DNA of 64,000 nt. Origin: Falciphora oryzae. Taxonomy: Eukaryota > Ascomycota > Sordariomycetes > Magnaporthales > Magnaporthaceae. Position 1 is the stretch's first letter. Every line of letters begins with the position of its first letter. The position numbers and the translations under genes are program-made. This document shows positions 45,596 through 57,052 of this stretch, in pieces. Where the stretch lies: contig JNVV01000022.1 of the NCBI GenBank assembly GCA_000733355.1, positions 145,319 through 209,318 on the forward strand, written 5' to 3'. A model generated the notes under the pieces. That model saw only the letters and a list, made by a program, of their open reading frames with translations. It ran no database searches and was not told the origin of the DNA.

Positions 45596-46411
45596 GCTGG
45601 CGGTATCAATCGGTCGCCAGTATGCGGGAACGTGTCGGCTGCCGCTATCGGGGCGTGGCGGCGTTGGTCGAGGCGATATGGGCGGTGGTGGTGGTGGCCC
45701 AGGCGCGAGCGATGGCGAGGCGTAAAATCCAAATCCAATTCGACTCGACTTTCAGAAGCTCCCATGTCGCTTCCAGTCCGCCAGCCATGTCGTGTCGGAC
45801 CCACTTTGAGCCCGCGTCTGCCAATCACGCGCCATCCCCAAGCAGCGTTGGACATTCGAGCCTCCAATCCAAGCAGCTGCGAACAGCCTAGGCTGCCTTC
45901 GCTATGTTGTCTTCTAATATGCAAAAATCATGTATATATGCTACTCTAGCCATCTCGTACAATGATTTCTCTCTACGCGGCAAACAAGAACGAACTCCGG
46001 CGAACAGTCCAACCTGTCGCAAACCAACTGTGTACAGATAGCCCACCCCGAACCCCGCCCAATAAGCCAGCTAGCCGCTAGATAGAAGCTGCCGCCTCGC
46101 CCCAGCCTGTCAAGTATGACCGCGGCAAGACGTGTAACCATTTTAGAAGTGAACCCCCGAGTGGAGGGGTGCTGTAACTGTCAGAGCATTAAAAGATCCC
46201 CGGAGATAGCTGCGGCCGGCAAAGCCCACCCACCCAGAGATGCTGTTTCCGTGTCATAATACATGGAACCTGCAGAACGCGACAAGATGCGATAACGCTG
46301 GGCACGCGACCGGCGAGCATGCCCACGATGTCACTAGGGACATACGGCGCATGGCCCATGTCGATACACTGCCTCCCAGCAGGTTGGCAGTCTCACGTCT
46401 GAACGAACCCC
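45596..46411 (-). other. Intergenic, RER1 3' flank and PAF1 promoter
   Basis: 816 bases between two minus-strand genes. No further gene, RNA or distinctive motif found. Confidence 0.55.
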
Positions 46412-47285
46412 CTATGAGTTGTTCTTGGGTGCGTACCGCGCCTTTCCAAAGGAGAAAGGGACGTAGCGGTACTTGATCATGTGTTGGATCTGCTTCCGCA
46501 CTAGATTACAAGAAAAGGCGCAAGGCGCGGCAATGGTCAGCGTCCTTCGTTTCCGGATTGCATACGCCAGATCCGGGGGCGCCCAGCGTAGTCGCTGCAT
46601 TAGAACTTACTAGTAAGGAAGAACAGAAGGAACCAGTACATAACCAGAACGGGCCAGAAGACGGGGACGTTGAAGATCTCGAACCAGCTGCACAGGAAGC
46701 TGATGACGATGGCGCGAGTGGCGGCGTGCCAAAACTTGAACTCGGGGAGGCGGCGGATAAAGGGGCGGAACTCCTCGTCCTGCTTGGTCGGCAGCGTCCC
46801 GACCGAGCCGTCCTCCATCTCATTGTCCAGCGCCTCGTTGGAGGGGTCGAACTTGGGCTGCAGGAAGGCAAGGAACAGGTTGAGCAGGTATATGCCCAGT
46901 GCATATGCCACTGCGAGCGACAACATCCACGGTGGTTAGTTCTCAAACTTTGAAACAACAGACGTCAAGTGCTAGGGAAAAGAGACAGGTTGGCGGGGGC
47001 TGAACATACCGATGTACCATCCTTGGGCGACGAAAATGCGGGCAAAGAAAAGGACCAGAGTGACGCCAGTGCCGATCCATCTGTACAGCACAAACGGAGT
47101 GGACTTGTCGAGGAGAGCTTGGTATTGCTAGATTTGGGGCGACATGCACGTGTCAGTGGATGCGCAGCGGCAGCGTGGTGGAAAGCAAGCTCTGGTTACG
47201 GCTGGGCAGGACGGACTCTGGATATTTTGGATGTTTGGGCGCTGACGGCCGCGAACGGCGTCTGGTCCGGCTCGGCTGAGTCCAT
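46412..47285 (-). CDS. RER1: RER1, ER retrieval receptor of the cis-Golgi
   Basis: Four exons, 47285-47217, 47127-47010, 46910-46611 and 46500-46412, encode 191 residues, matching the 188 of yeast. Rer1 returns membrane proteins such as Sec12 from the Golgi to the ER in COPI vesicles. The protein begins MDSAEPDQTPFAAVSAQTSK, then QYQALLDKSTPFVLYRW. Hydrophobic segments include TGVTLVLFFARIFVA and ALGIYLLNLFLAFL; the family blocks LQPKFDP, EFRPFIRRLPEFKFW and RKQIQHMIKYRYVPFSFGK follow. The first donor is GTCCGT, weaker than usual, but it is the only one that joins KISR to QYQALL. The other introns are 99 and 110 nt with ordinary signals. It is divergent from the enoyl-CoA hydratase gene. Confidence 0.95.
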
Positions 47286-48093
47286 CTTGGTCGCCTCCCG
47301 AGAGGGTCGAGGAAGGTCGGCTGAGGGGCGCGATAATAGCGCGATAAGGCTGTGAGATTCGCAGCTTGATGCCGGTGCAGACAGGCCGGCAGGGGCTGGA
47401 CGTGCTCGTGGATGCTCTGGTCGGCCGGGATGGGGTGGCCGGGCGAGGAAACGAAAAAGGATCGTGGATCGCGGATTGCGGGTGCGAAACGAGCCCGATG
47501 AACTGGAGACTTGCGACGGGGTGGTGCCGCGACTGGGAAAAAAATGGAGGCTCGAATTTGATTAGTGAAATCTGGCTCATGCGCGTCCACGGGAGGCCGC
47601 TACGGTTTGCACGCTGCCATTGATGGTTGCGTGTGCAGTTGTGACAGGGGCCCATGCAAGCCCATCCCTTCGCCAAAGGGACAAAGCCTGGACTTGACTC
47701 CTGAGGCCGAGTGGTGCCAGCCTGGACTGGAAAGGGCAAGTGTGGCTTGATTGTGTGGCTGGGGTGTGGTGGGTTCTGGCCCAAGCAGCAACGCAAGAAT
47801 GACACAACGCTAAACCCGCGGGCTCAATTACCCTCGGGTATGCGCGGTTCAAAGCGTGGAGCCCCAAGCCAAGCTCCTCCAATATGATGTAAGCTACCCC
47901 TGCGCTGGCCGCCTCCTTATAGCTCCTCCTACATTTCCATCTCGAGCTTGTTCTGCAGTCTCTTTACTGGTATATCCTGTGGTGGTGGATTGAATCAGCT
48001 ACATATCAATCTTGATCGTGGTATTCCTGGACCTGCCATTGCAAGCCTGCTACTTCTCACTCGCCCAAGTCACACCCACAAATCCCAAACACA
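47286..48093. promoter_or_regulatory. Divergent promoter region of RER1 and enoyl-CoA hydratase
   Basis: 808 bases between the two start codons. The right part before the hydratase start is CT-rich, as is usual near fungal transcription starts. No specific operator recognised. Confidence 0.5.
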
Positions 48094-49081
48094 ATGAACG
48101 CCCTCCAAGGTCTCCGCCCGCTTGCCTGTAGAATGCAACCCTCGCCGTTTCCTCGCGTCATCAGGAGCTTCTCTGCGACCGCTGGCAGGAATTATGAGTT
48201 CGTCCAGGTGTCGGAGCCCAAGCCAGGAGTTGGCCAGGGTAGGTTCACCCCCCTCGTTTCTTAGACTGATAGAAGATACACACAGAGCCATAGTATAGGT
48301 CACATGTCACATGCCTGAGAAGCTGACGACCGCACCAACCACCAACACAGTGACGCTGAACAGGCCCAAGGCGCTCAACGCGCTGTGCACGCCGTTGGTC
48401 GATGAGCTCAACACGGCGCTACGGGAGTTCAATGGCTCCGACTCCATCTCGGCCATCATCCTGACGGGGTCGCAAAAGGCCTTCGCTGCCGGGGCCGACA
48501 TCAAGGAGATGGCGCCGCTCAGCTTCTCCAAGGCCTATACCTCGTCCTTCATCGAGCCGTGGTCGCTCCTGACGACGCAGGTCAAAAAGCCCATCATCGC
48601 GGCCGTGTCGGGCCACGCGCTGGGCGGCGGCTGCGAGCTGGCCCTCATGTGCGACATCCTCTACTGCACCGAGAGCGCCAACTTTGGCCAGCCCGAGATC
48701 AAGCTGGGCACCATTCCGGGCGCGGGCGGGAGCCAGCGCCTGACCAGGGCCGTGGGCAAGTCCCGGGCCATGGAGCTCATCCTGACCGGAAAGTCCATGA
48801 CGGGCACCGAGGCGGCGCAGTGGGGAGTGGCGGCCCGGGCCTTCGCCACGTACGAGGAGCTGATGGAGACGGCGCTCAAGACGGCCGAGACCATCGCGGG
48901 ATACTCGCGCGTCGCCGTGCAGGCCTGCAAGGAGGTGGTCAACAAGAGCCAGGACCTGCCGCTGAGAGACGGAGTCGAGTACGAGCGCAGAGTCTTCCAC
49001 AGCCTGTTTGGGAGCCAGGACCAGAAGATCGGCATGAAGGCGTTTGCGGAGAAGAAAAAGGCTGAGTGGACCCACGAATAA
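48094..49081 (+). CDS. Mitochondrial short-chain enoyl-CoA hydratase
   Basis: Two exons, 48094-48238 and 48351-49081, with a 112-nt intron, encode 291 residues. The crotonase-fold enzyme hydrates trans-2-enoyl-CoA to 3-hydroxyacyl-CoA in beta-oxidation and amino-acid catabolism. Residues 1-30 are rich in Arg, Leu and Ser without acids and end near RSFSATAG, a mitochondrial presequence. VTLNRPKALNALC spans the splice and starts the fold. Both catalytic glutamates are present: GGGCELALMCD and FGQPEIKLGTIPGAGG; AFAAGADIKEM is the oxyanion-hole region. It resembles mammalian ECHS1 more than peroxisomal multifunctional proteins. Confidence 0.94.
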
Positions 49082-50252
49082 GGAGGCAGATGCCGAGCCG
49101 ATGGATCAGCACGTGCGCATGTTTGTGAAGAACGTTGTTAGTTGGTGCTTTTGGCTGCCACAACTGCCATATATGAAAACCTACCTAAAGTCTAGGTAAG
49201 TATCGACTTGTCTGGAGCAAAAGGAAGGCAATTTGATGTTTTGCGTGACTCTTTGGAAAGTTTCAAGATCCAATTTTCTCTTTTCCTTCACTGTAATTAT
49301 CGACCGCAGCTTATTTTACACGTTAGTGCCGGTTAGGCCGGAGTGATGTCAGAATCCCATCTGATATCAGCGGCGTGACCGGGGGATCCGAGTCGGCAAT
49401 AAGCCTAGGGTGTCGGTCTAAGCTGGGTCACAAGTTGGACCGGCTGGGGCGAGAGCTGGGGGCTCGTCATAATGCGAAATCCTCTCTGTTGCTTGTTGCT
49501 GGTCGATGTCGGGTATTTGAAGAAGCATGTTGTCCCGAGGAATATAAATGGCGACTTGAAGGTGCCCTGTACCCACCGCGCAACAGGGAGGTTACCACCC
49601 TACGCAGGGCACCACTAGAGGCCATGGCACTTGGAAGCCAAGGCACGAACCAACAAGACGACCCGGACCCTGGATTGGATTTCATCATCGTGGACACCCG
49701 CTGTCGCTCGACGGGGCTAACTCAGCAGCCAGCCTGGCTGGCGCTAGCAAGCCAATAAAAATCTGGCCAGCCCCTCCTTCCATCGTCCCCCACACATGGA
49801 GCAGAGAACGAGGGTCGGGCTCCGACAGCAGACGCTTTGAATCAATCAAAAGTCGGTAGGTGGTGGCCACACAGCCCGCCCGGATCGGGGACCACGCAAG
49901 CTGGACTCCCCAGCGGCGAGCGCCGAGCCGCCAGCGGCAGCTGCAGGCCGAACATTAACTTTGCCTGGGATTGAGGCGCCAGGCATGCAGTCAATCGCAG
50001 ACCGCCGTCTCCGCCCGGGCTCCAGCTGCCAGCCCAGCGTGCTTGCTTGGGTATGCTTGGTACCTGGCACACACCACCTACAAAGCACACCTACCTATTT
50101 TGACGCCCAAAACCCGCGAGGGGGCCGCTCCTCATTTCCACCGCCTTTCTCGCGTCCCCATGCTTCCCGCCTCGTCGTCGCTCAACCGTTTACCTCGCAT
50201 TCCCACGGTCGAAACTGCCCCCAGCCCACGGGGTTGACGGGCGCGGACCACG
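49082..50252. other. Intergenic upstream of the RING gene, no gene seen
   Basis: 1.17 kb between two plus-strand genes. An open frame at 49375-49758 (127 codons) was examined and looks random. It should hold the hydratase 3' end and the RING-gene promoter. Confidence 0.5.
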
Positions 50253-53200
50253 ATGGGGTCCCCCAAGCATTCGGTCGACCTGGAGGGGGAGCTAACTTGT
50301 TCGGTGAGTCAAGACGTCGAGATACGGGACGAAAGGGCGAGACGCGGCTTGGAATTTTTGTCTTCATCTCGACTGGCTGCTCCCGCTCGTTTGGGCTCTG
50401 CAGTCCCGTCCTTCCCCGCTCGCTCTGTCCTCCGCTTTTAGCGTCGCAAACCCCAGCCCGCGTCTCACACACGCCCCAACACATACCTACACATGCACAT
50501 GCGCACAGAACCGGCAAACAATCAAACGCCCGCTGTGATGGCATGACGGCTGCTGACATGGGACGACGCGGCATAGATTTGTGCCGACCTGCTGTACCAG
50601 CCGCTGACGCTGCTGGACTGCCTGCACACCTTCTGCGGGGCCTGCGTCAAGGAGTGGTTCGGATGGCAGGCCGCGGCCGCTGAGAACGCGCCCACGCCGC
50701 CAGCCCCGGACTCGCCCGTCTTCACCTGCCCCGCCTGCCGCGCCCCCGTGCGCGACACTCGCCGCAATGCCACCGTCTCTACCCTGCTCGACATGTTCCT
50801 GGCCGCGAACCCGGACAAGGCGAGGTCCGACTCCGAAAAGGCCGGCATGGACGCCAAGTACAAGCCTGGTGACACCGTCCTTCCCCGCCTCAACATCCCT
50901 GAGAGAACCCCCGAGCAGCTGCGTCTCGATGAGGAGGAGCGCCGCTTGATCGACGAGGTTCGCGCCGTGAGCCTACAGGAGGCAGTCGCCGAGGCGGAGC
51001 ACCGCGCCCAGCGCAGGGCCCGCAGGCGTGGGAATAGCGATGCTCCGTCGCCGTCTGCCGCCGCCTCGAGGGGAGTCGCCGGAAGGGAGTCGCGCCAGCG
51101 GCCGTCCGGGGCGACGCCGGTGGCCCGGAGCAGAGAGCCGAGCACAGATGCGCGCGCCGGCAACGGCGGCCGTCCCAGGGATCCGGCGCGGGACGCCAGA
51201 GAACGCGAGCGCAGAAGGCGGCTCCTCGTCGAGGCAGAGAACAGGCTGCAGGCCGAACAGAGCATCATGCTGCAGCCAGAGCCAAGGCCGTCGTCAGAGG
51301 ACTACAGCAGCAACGGCTCCCGAAGGCGACACAGGAGCGAGTCGCGCCACCGCCCGGCCGAGCCCTCGGAGCAGCCGAGGAGGCGCCACATCGAGCACCA
51401 GTCCTCAATCAGGTCTCTAATCAGCGCCTCGTCCCCGGGCTCCGTCGACATTGATCGCGAGATCGAGGAGTTTGCCCGGCAGATACAGGAGGAGGGCCTG
51501 CTGGACGGCCTAGATCTGGAGAATCTCGATCTCACAAACAACGACGAGTTGAGTCGCAAGATCACCGAGGCCTACCGCAGGCGTCAGCGAGAGAGATCCC
51601 GGCCACAGCCTTCGCACCAGCGGAGCGACCCCAGCAGCGTCTCACGGCAATCCAGGTCCAGTGGCAGCGGCGGTTCCAGCGCGAGCCCTGCTGGATCAAG
51701 GCCACAGACTCAGCGGCGCGACTCGTCACAGCCGCCTGCCAGGCCACGGCGGCATTCGCACTCCAACTCGCACGCCCGCTCCGTCAGCGCTACAAACCAG
51801 GTGGAAAGCGGGCGCACCAGAACGCCCCCCTCCAGCGGGGTCTTCCTCGATGTCCGCGCCGAGCCGCGTCATCGGCGCCGCACTGCGAGTGGGGGCCGGA
51901 GCTCGACGGTTCCTGGGTCTCTGGGTGCCCCCAATGCTGGCAGCCTACAGCCTCCCCGAGCCGTGGCTCGGTCCCAGACCGACATCAGTCCTCCCAGGCC
52001 GAGCGCGGTCGATACTTCTTCTGCTGCTGCCGCTGCTGCCCGTCCGGGTACCGCGGACGCGAGAAGCCCTAGCTCTCAGTCCATGCCGGCAGGAACGGTT
52101 TCCCGTCCCGAGCAGGAAAACACTGGGCTGTCCTTTAGCAACAGGGTCCAGGGCACACCGCCGTCCATGACCACCCCTTCTTTCGAGAACAGCCCCAACA
52201 GGGGCAGGAGAGTTGGAAGACCGGCGGATATTGGAGTTGCCCCGACGTCGAACCCGCTCACATCCGACTCCCCGCCAGCTCTCTCGCCGGCGCCACAACA
52301 GCAGCAGCACCAACAGCAGCACCAACAGCACCAACCCCAGCAGCAGAATCAGCCCCAGCCGCAACAGCAACAGCAACAACAGAGAACAATGGCTAGGGAC
52401 GCGTACCCGGAGCCAACCGTGTCCTGTTCGAAATGCCAAAGAGAGCATATCGAATACGAAGTACACTACAACTGTGCGTTATGCGACCAGGGAAATTACA
52501 ATCTCTGCTTGAAGTGTTACCGGGAGGGTAGGGGTTGCAGAGGGTGGTACGGCTTCGGCAACGATGGACGGCGTCGGTGGGAGAGGGCCAAAATGAAGAA
52601 CCCCCAGCTGGCTGAACGACACGTGCTCACGGCGAGCCGGTTCCTCCGGTCAGATTCATCGTGGGGCATCTTCGAGGACCCGGCCGAGAGGCTGCAGAGG
52701 GGTGCCTTCTGCTCCCGGTGCCAGACCTGGGCCGCTGACTGCTATTGGCAATGCGGGGCTTGCAACGACGGCGACTGGGGCTTCTGCAACAATTGTGTCA
52801 ACCAGGGGAACTCGTGTATGCACCCCCTGCTCCCCCTCAGGTACCATCCACCAGAGACATTACGCCTGTTTGAACAGTACCAGCCGGGATCGTCTCCCGC
52901 AGGCGCCCAGGCCGCCATGCCGACGCCCCCGCATAGTCCGGCAGTCACTTCACCGCTCCAGGTCTATCCCTTCTCACCCACCTCTCCCCGTACCAGCGGC
53001 ATCGGCGTGCCGAGGCCCATGATGTTCAAGACTCGATGCGACGTCTGCCAACTCGAAATACCGCCGGCACACAGCCGGTACCACTGCTACAAGTGCGCCA
53101 GCGGTCTGGAGCCGGACTCGAAGCCTGGAAACTACGACATCTGCGAGCGCTGCTACGAGGGGCTCGTCCAGGTAGGCAAGATCAGCGAGGAGAACGGGCC

Positions 53201-53729
53201 GCGGGGCTGGCGGCGGTGTCCCAAGGCCGGCGACAAGATGGTAATGGTGGGGTTCCGCGAGGTCCGGCCCGGCAGGTGGTACCGCCTGATAGAGTGCGAC
53301 ATGGTCGGCGGGCGAGACGTCTTGATAGATCCGGTCGAGGGTGCGCCGCACCTGCAGCGCTGGCAGTGGACGGACGAGTCTGGGCGCACCGTCAACCGCT
53401 TGGTCACGGTCGACGTGCGCTCCTCTGCCCCTGCGACGTGGCCCGTCGGCGGCGGGACAGACGCGTCGGCTGATGGTCAACAGCCGCCACCATTCCCACC
53501 CGACGGGGGTACGGGTCAGATCCGGCAGGCGCGGTGGTCGTGGTACCCGGCAGAAGCCTGGAATAATGGCGGCACGGTGCCCAGAGGCCAACTGTTGTTC
53601 CCCAAGGGCGCTGAGATTCAAGAGGTCAAGGACATCAACGGCGACTTTTCCTCGGGCACCTACATGGGATACAACAATGTATTCCCGACGGCCTTCCTCC
53701 ACCAGGCTGACGAAAGAGGGAGAAGGTGA
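50253..53729 (+). CDS. RING finger protein with ZZ-like zinc clusters (putative E3 ligase)
   Basis: Two exons, 50253-50303 and 50577-53729, joined over a 273-nt intron, encode 1,067 residues. The RING finger is at the N-terminus and is completed by splicing: C16 and C19, then C32-x-H34-x2-C37-x2-C40, and the final pair in TCPACRAPV. This makes it a likely ubiquitin ligase. Residues of about 150-590 are low-complexity, rich in Arg, Ser and Pro. A Gln-rich tract follows at 591-619. The C-terminal third has three Cys-rich modules: CSKCQREHIEYEVHYNCALC, CSRCQTWAADCYWQCGACND and CDVCQLEIPPAHSRYHCYKC, each followed by a further Cys pair, as in ZZ-type zinc fingers. The last 300 residues also hold Trp-rich segments of unknown role. 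Substrates are unknown. Confidence 0.85.
52296..52382 (+). repeat. CAG/CAA-rich tract coding polyglutamine
   Basis: 29 codons, nearly all CAG, CAA, CAC or CCC/CCG, coding a Gln stretch interrupted by His, Pro and one Asn (residues 591-619 of the RING protein). CAG and CAA are mixed, which limits slippage. Confidence 0.9.
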
Positions 53730-54932
53730 GGCCCGGAGAAGCAACGATGCGATATGGGATGGGGCAAAGGGATAAATACAGAACAACCCCAATATGGTAA
53801 ATGTATGTGCCTAGAGGACTTGGCCAATTCTTGTCTTTTTCCGAGAGCATTGTGGGACACGACGACCTCACGATATACATTAAACGGGTAGGTGAAGAGA
53901 AAGTGGTTCAGGTTTAGTCGGGCCCGAGTAGCCAGGCCGGGAAGGATTCGCAATCTCTTCAAACGCAATCTGGGAAACAGGTTAATCGAAACAATACTCG
54001 AATCCAAGCATTCGATCGGCGTTTACTGTCTACCTAGGTACTCATCCGTGGTTCCATGGGCCAGACTCGATCGAAAAGCCGAGCACAGGGATGTCTAGAA
54101 GGAGTAGATAACGCAGCGAGAACCTCAACAGAGTATCCAACCACAAAACCCGATCTGGTGCTACCGATCTATTACGTGCACCGATGGCAGCGGCATCTAA
54201 ACCATCTTCTCATAAAGACCAGTAGAGGCCAAAATGGCGCCGTGCTATCGCCACAATGTATAACGGTAAGGTCTTTTGATGCGACCCGAAACCAGGCCAT
54301 GAAAAAGCGAGGGAACGCCGGAGGGTTTGGCCGCCGACATTTGGCTGCTAGCAAGGCAAGTCCCGCGGTGAGATTTGTGCCACCTGATCTCCCCCGGCTG
54401 CATCCTGAGGGATGATCCCGAGTAAGGGCGCAGACAGCGGGTGTAACCAAAAGTAACCCGATGGGCCCCTTTGCGGGTGAAACCGCTGGCCGAGATATCT
54501 GATCGCTGACAAGACTGCCGGTACCTGGAATATCGGGCGGGACAGCATAACGGCGAGGTCTGAGGAACGTAGCATATGTACGATTCCAGAAGAGGGCATT
54601 GGAGGCGAGCAGGGAGAACACCTCGGTAGACGCAAGGTCGAGCGACGGCAGGCCACCGCGCGGTCTAGGCCTTGCGATGCGTCATGGATCTCAGAAATGG
54701 ATGGTGGCTGTTCAATTGGTCACCCACTCCTCAGGTCAGATTGCCCGATGGGACCGCACTTCAAAGCTATCACCACCGCTAGCACTCTTTCAGGCTATAC
54801 GTCCTTCTCCATACTGGCCTCAGAAGGGAACAAAGAAGAAAGGAGTAACTCGTCCCAATATATCATTTTTTTCCATGCCTCATTTCTCATGTTTCATTTT
54901 TCCTCCTCATCCGTGCCGCAAGGATCAACCAT
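53730..54932. other. Convergent 3' flanks of the RING gene and FKBP12
   Basis: 1.2 kb between stop codons on opposite strands. No gene recognised; it is longer than two typical 3' UTRs need. Confidence 0.5.
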
Positions 54933-55732
54933 TTATTCGACCTTCTTGAGATGGACGTCGCTGTATTTGATGTTAGAATATTACTGATAGTCAAGGCTAA
55001 CGGATAGGTAGGTATTTATAGGCTGAGAAAATGAGAGACTCACAAGAGCAGGTCCGAGTTGGGAGGGATGGCGCCGGGGAAGCCACTGTGATTTGGTGTC
55101 AAGTTAGTAAATAACCCGAATCAAGCACGATCCAGGTGTGGCTCGAGAATCATAGTTTCGGCGCAGGCAACAATTGGGCCGTCTTACCGGGCGCCGTAGC
55201 CGTAGTCGCTGTGTCAAAGGAAGATACGTCAGCATATAGGCGATTCCCTCACCGGAGCCATCAAGGGCCATGGAGGAATTTGGACGAGGCTGTAAACTTA
55301 CGCGGTGATGTCGAGGGTGGCCTTCTCGCCGACCTTCATCTGGGTGACGCCCTCATCCCAGCCTATATCAGGGCCATCCGGTTAGCGATCTTGAGATTAT
55401 TCGGGGAAGCCTGGGTCGAGACCGGCCCCCCCAGTGCGAGCTAGATTGGTGTACCCTTGATGACCTGGCCGACGCCAATCTTGACGACGAAGTCGGACTT
55501 GCCAACCGACGAGTCGAACCTAGAGGAGAGCGAAAAGGACGGGCTTGTCAGCGGTTTCCTATATATGCATTGAAGGGCGGCACGGCAAAGAGCGACGGGG
55601 CCCTTACTGGGAGCCCTTGTTGTTGGGCTTGCTGGTGTCCTTCAGGAAGCCGGTGTACTCGATGGTGACGGTCTGGCCAACCTTGGGCTGGGCGCCGGAG
55701 CCCTCCTGGTGAGTGGTCTTGGTGACACCCAT
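54933..55732 (-). CDS. FPR1: FKBP12-type peptidyl-prolyl isomerase
   Basis: Six exons: 55732-55608, 55519-55455, 55362-55302, 55208-55188, 55085-55044 and 54960-54933, encoding 113 residues. FKBP12 is a cytosolic prolyl isomerase and the receptor of FK506 and rapamycin. Pocket residues of human FKBP12 are conserved: Y26 (TIEYTG), F43 and D44 (FDSS), V61-I62 (GQVIKG), W65 (WDEGV), Y88 (DYGYGA) and F105 before the end DVHLKKVE. A loop of about six extra residues (around SKPNNKG) precedes FDSS relative to human. Exon 4 is a 21-base micro-exon coding little more than DYGYGA, and all five introns keep consistent phases. Single exons are too short to be spotted in an unspliced scan. Confidence 0.96.
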
Positions 55733-56942
55733 GATGGCGATATTGGTGGTGAATTGAGCCTAGTTGAGCTGTAGAAGGCGAATATGTCTGCAATTGAGCT
55801 GGTTTTCACCAAGAAGGAGAGTCAGAAGGTTGTTGTTTTGCTCGGGTTTGGTTCTCCAGGAGACGGAAAAGATGGCCGATCTTGTAGCAGAGGATGGAAC
55901 GGCTTAGAGGCGTTGCGTCAGTGGGCAGAGGTGGGGGTGGGGAGCTTTAGTGGGGCAAGTGAGGCTTCGGAGGGGGCGGGGTTCTTGCGGTTCCTGGCGT
56001 CTGGTTGAGTTCATGTGCTTCTTTGGTAGCGGGATGAAGACAAGGCGGAGAGGCGAACGCATATGCAGGGATCCAGGAGAGGCATCAAGGTGACGTGGGA
56101 GCTCACCATTGGCAGGCGGTGAAAGAGGCTGGCACGGGTGCTTGGTGGAAGAGAAGAGAAAGCCTTCCATTCAGCTGGCCAGGCTCGAGGGAAGGATGCA
56201 GTATTTGAATTCGACGGAGCACCTATGGACGTCAAGTGTACCTGACATTCACTCCGTTGATGTTCTTCTGTCCAGCCCAAGAAATAGCATTGGAGCCTCC
56301 CACCTCCAACCTAACTTGCTCGCGTACATGTACCCCGCGGTGCCGCAGTCATCAATCTTTGTATCCCCATCCCGAAGATCGCCCTTTATGACAGGTGCCT
56401 GATCCCAAATCTCCATCGCCGAACACCAGCACAAAGACTATTGCGCTGGTACACCCGAGCTGGGCTTGCTTTACCGTCCGTTCCAGCCGGAAAGCCAGAA
56501 GATACCGGGCTGTTCAGAGAATCGCCCGTGGCACTGCGCGCTACCTGCCAGCCTCTATCTGGGCCGGCATGCCGGGGCTGTACTGTCTGTATGTAGGCAT
56601 ACGCACGCTGTCACGTACATGAGGTACTGTGGCGTGCAGTGCAGAAGCACCAGGTGGTAGAACAAACGGCTCTGGTTGGTCGGGGTGGGCGGATCTGCTG
56701 TCTGGCGAACTTGCTTTGCCGATGACGATTATGTGCCTCTTTTGACAGTGCCCCGGCTCGTTCCACTCATCGACCTTCGGCCTTTCAACGTGGGTGTCCC
56801 TGCAGCGACAGTGCCGACACGGGCGACTTTCGGGGTCACTCATCAGTCCATGGTTGCGAATCACGCAAGCACGCCAACCTGGGCTCCTGTGCCGTGCGAT
56901 TCCCCCTCTCCGGCTTCACCGGCAAAGGAAGACGGTCGGGGG
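55733..56942. other. FKBP12 upstream region, no gene seen
   Basis: 1.2 kb to the assembly gap. It begins with the FKBP12 promoter. No other coding sequence recognised. Confidence 0.5.
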
Positions 56943-57052
56943 NNNNNNNNNNNNNNNNNNNNNNNNNNNNNNNNNNNNNNNNNNNNNNNNNNNNNNNNNN
57001 NNNNNNNNNNNNNNNNNNNNNNNNNNNNNNNNNNNNNNNNNNNNNNNNNNNN
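56943..57052. other. Assembly gap (110 N)
   Basis: 110 undetermined bases. Frames written across the gap are artefacts. The true gap length may differ. Confidence 0.99.

Noticed and set aside
49375..49758. 127-codon open frame between the hydratase and RING genes
   Set aside because: No domain, no low-level similarity to known proteins and a composition like the surrounding noncoding sequence.
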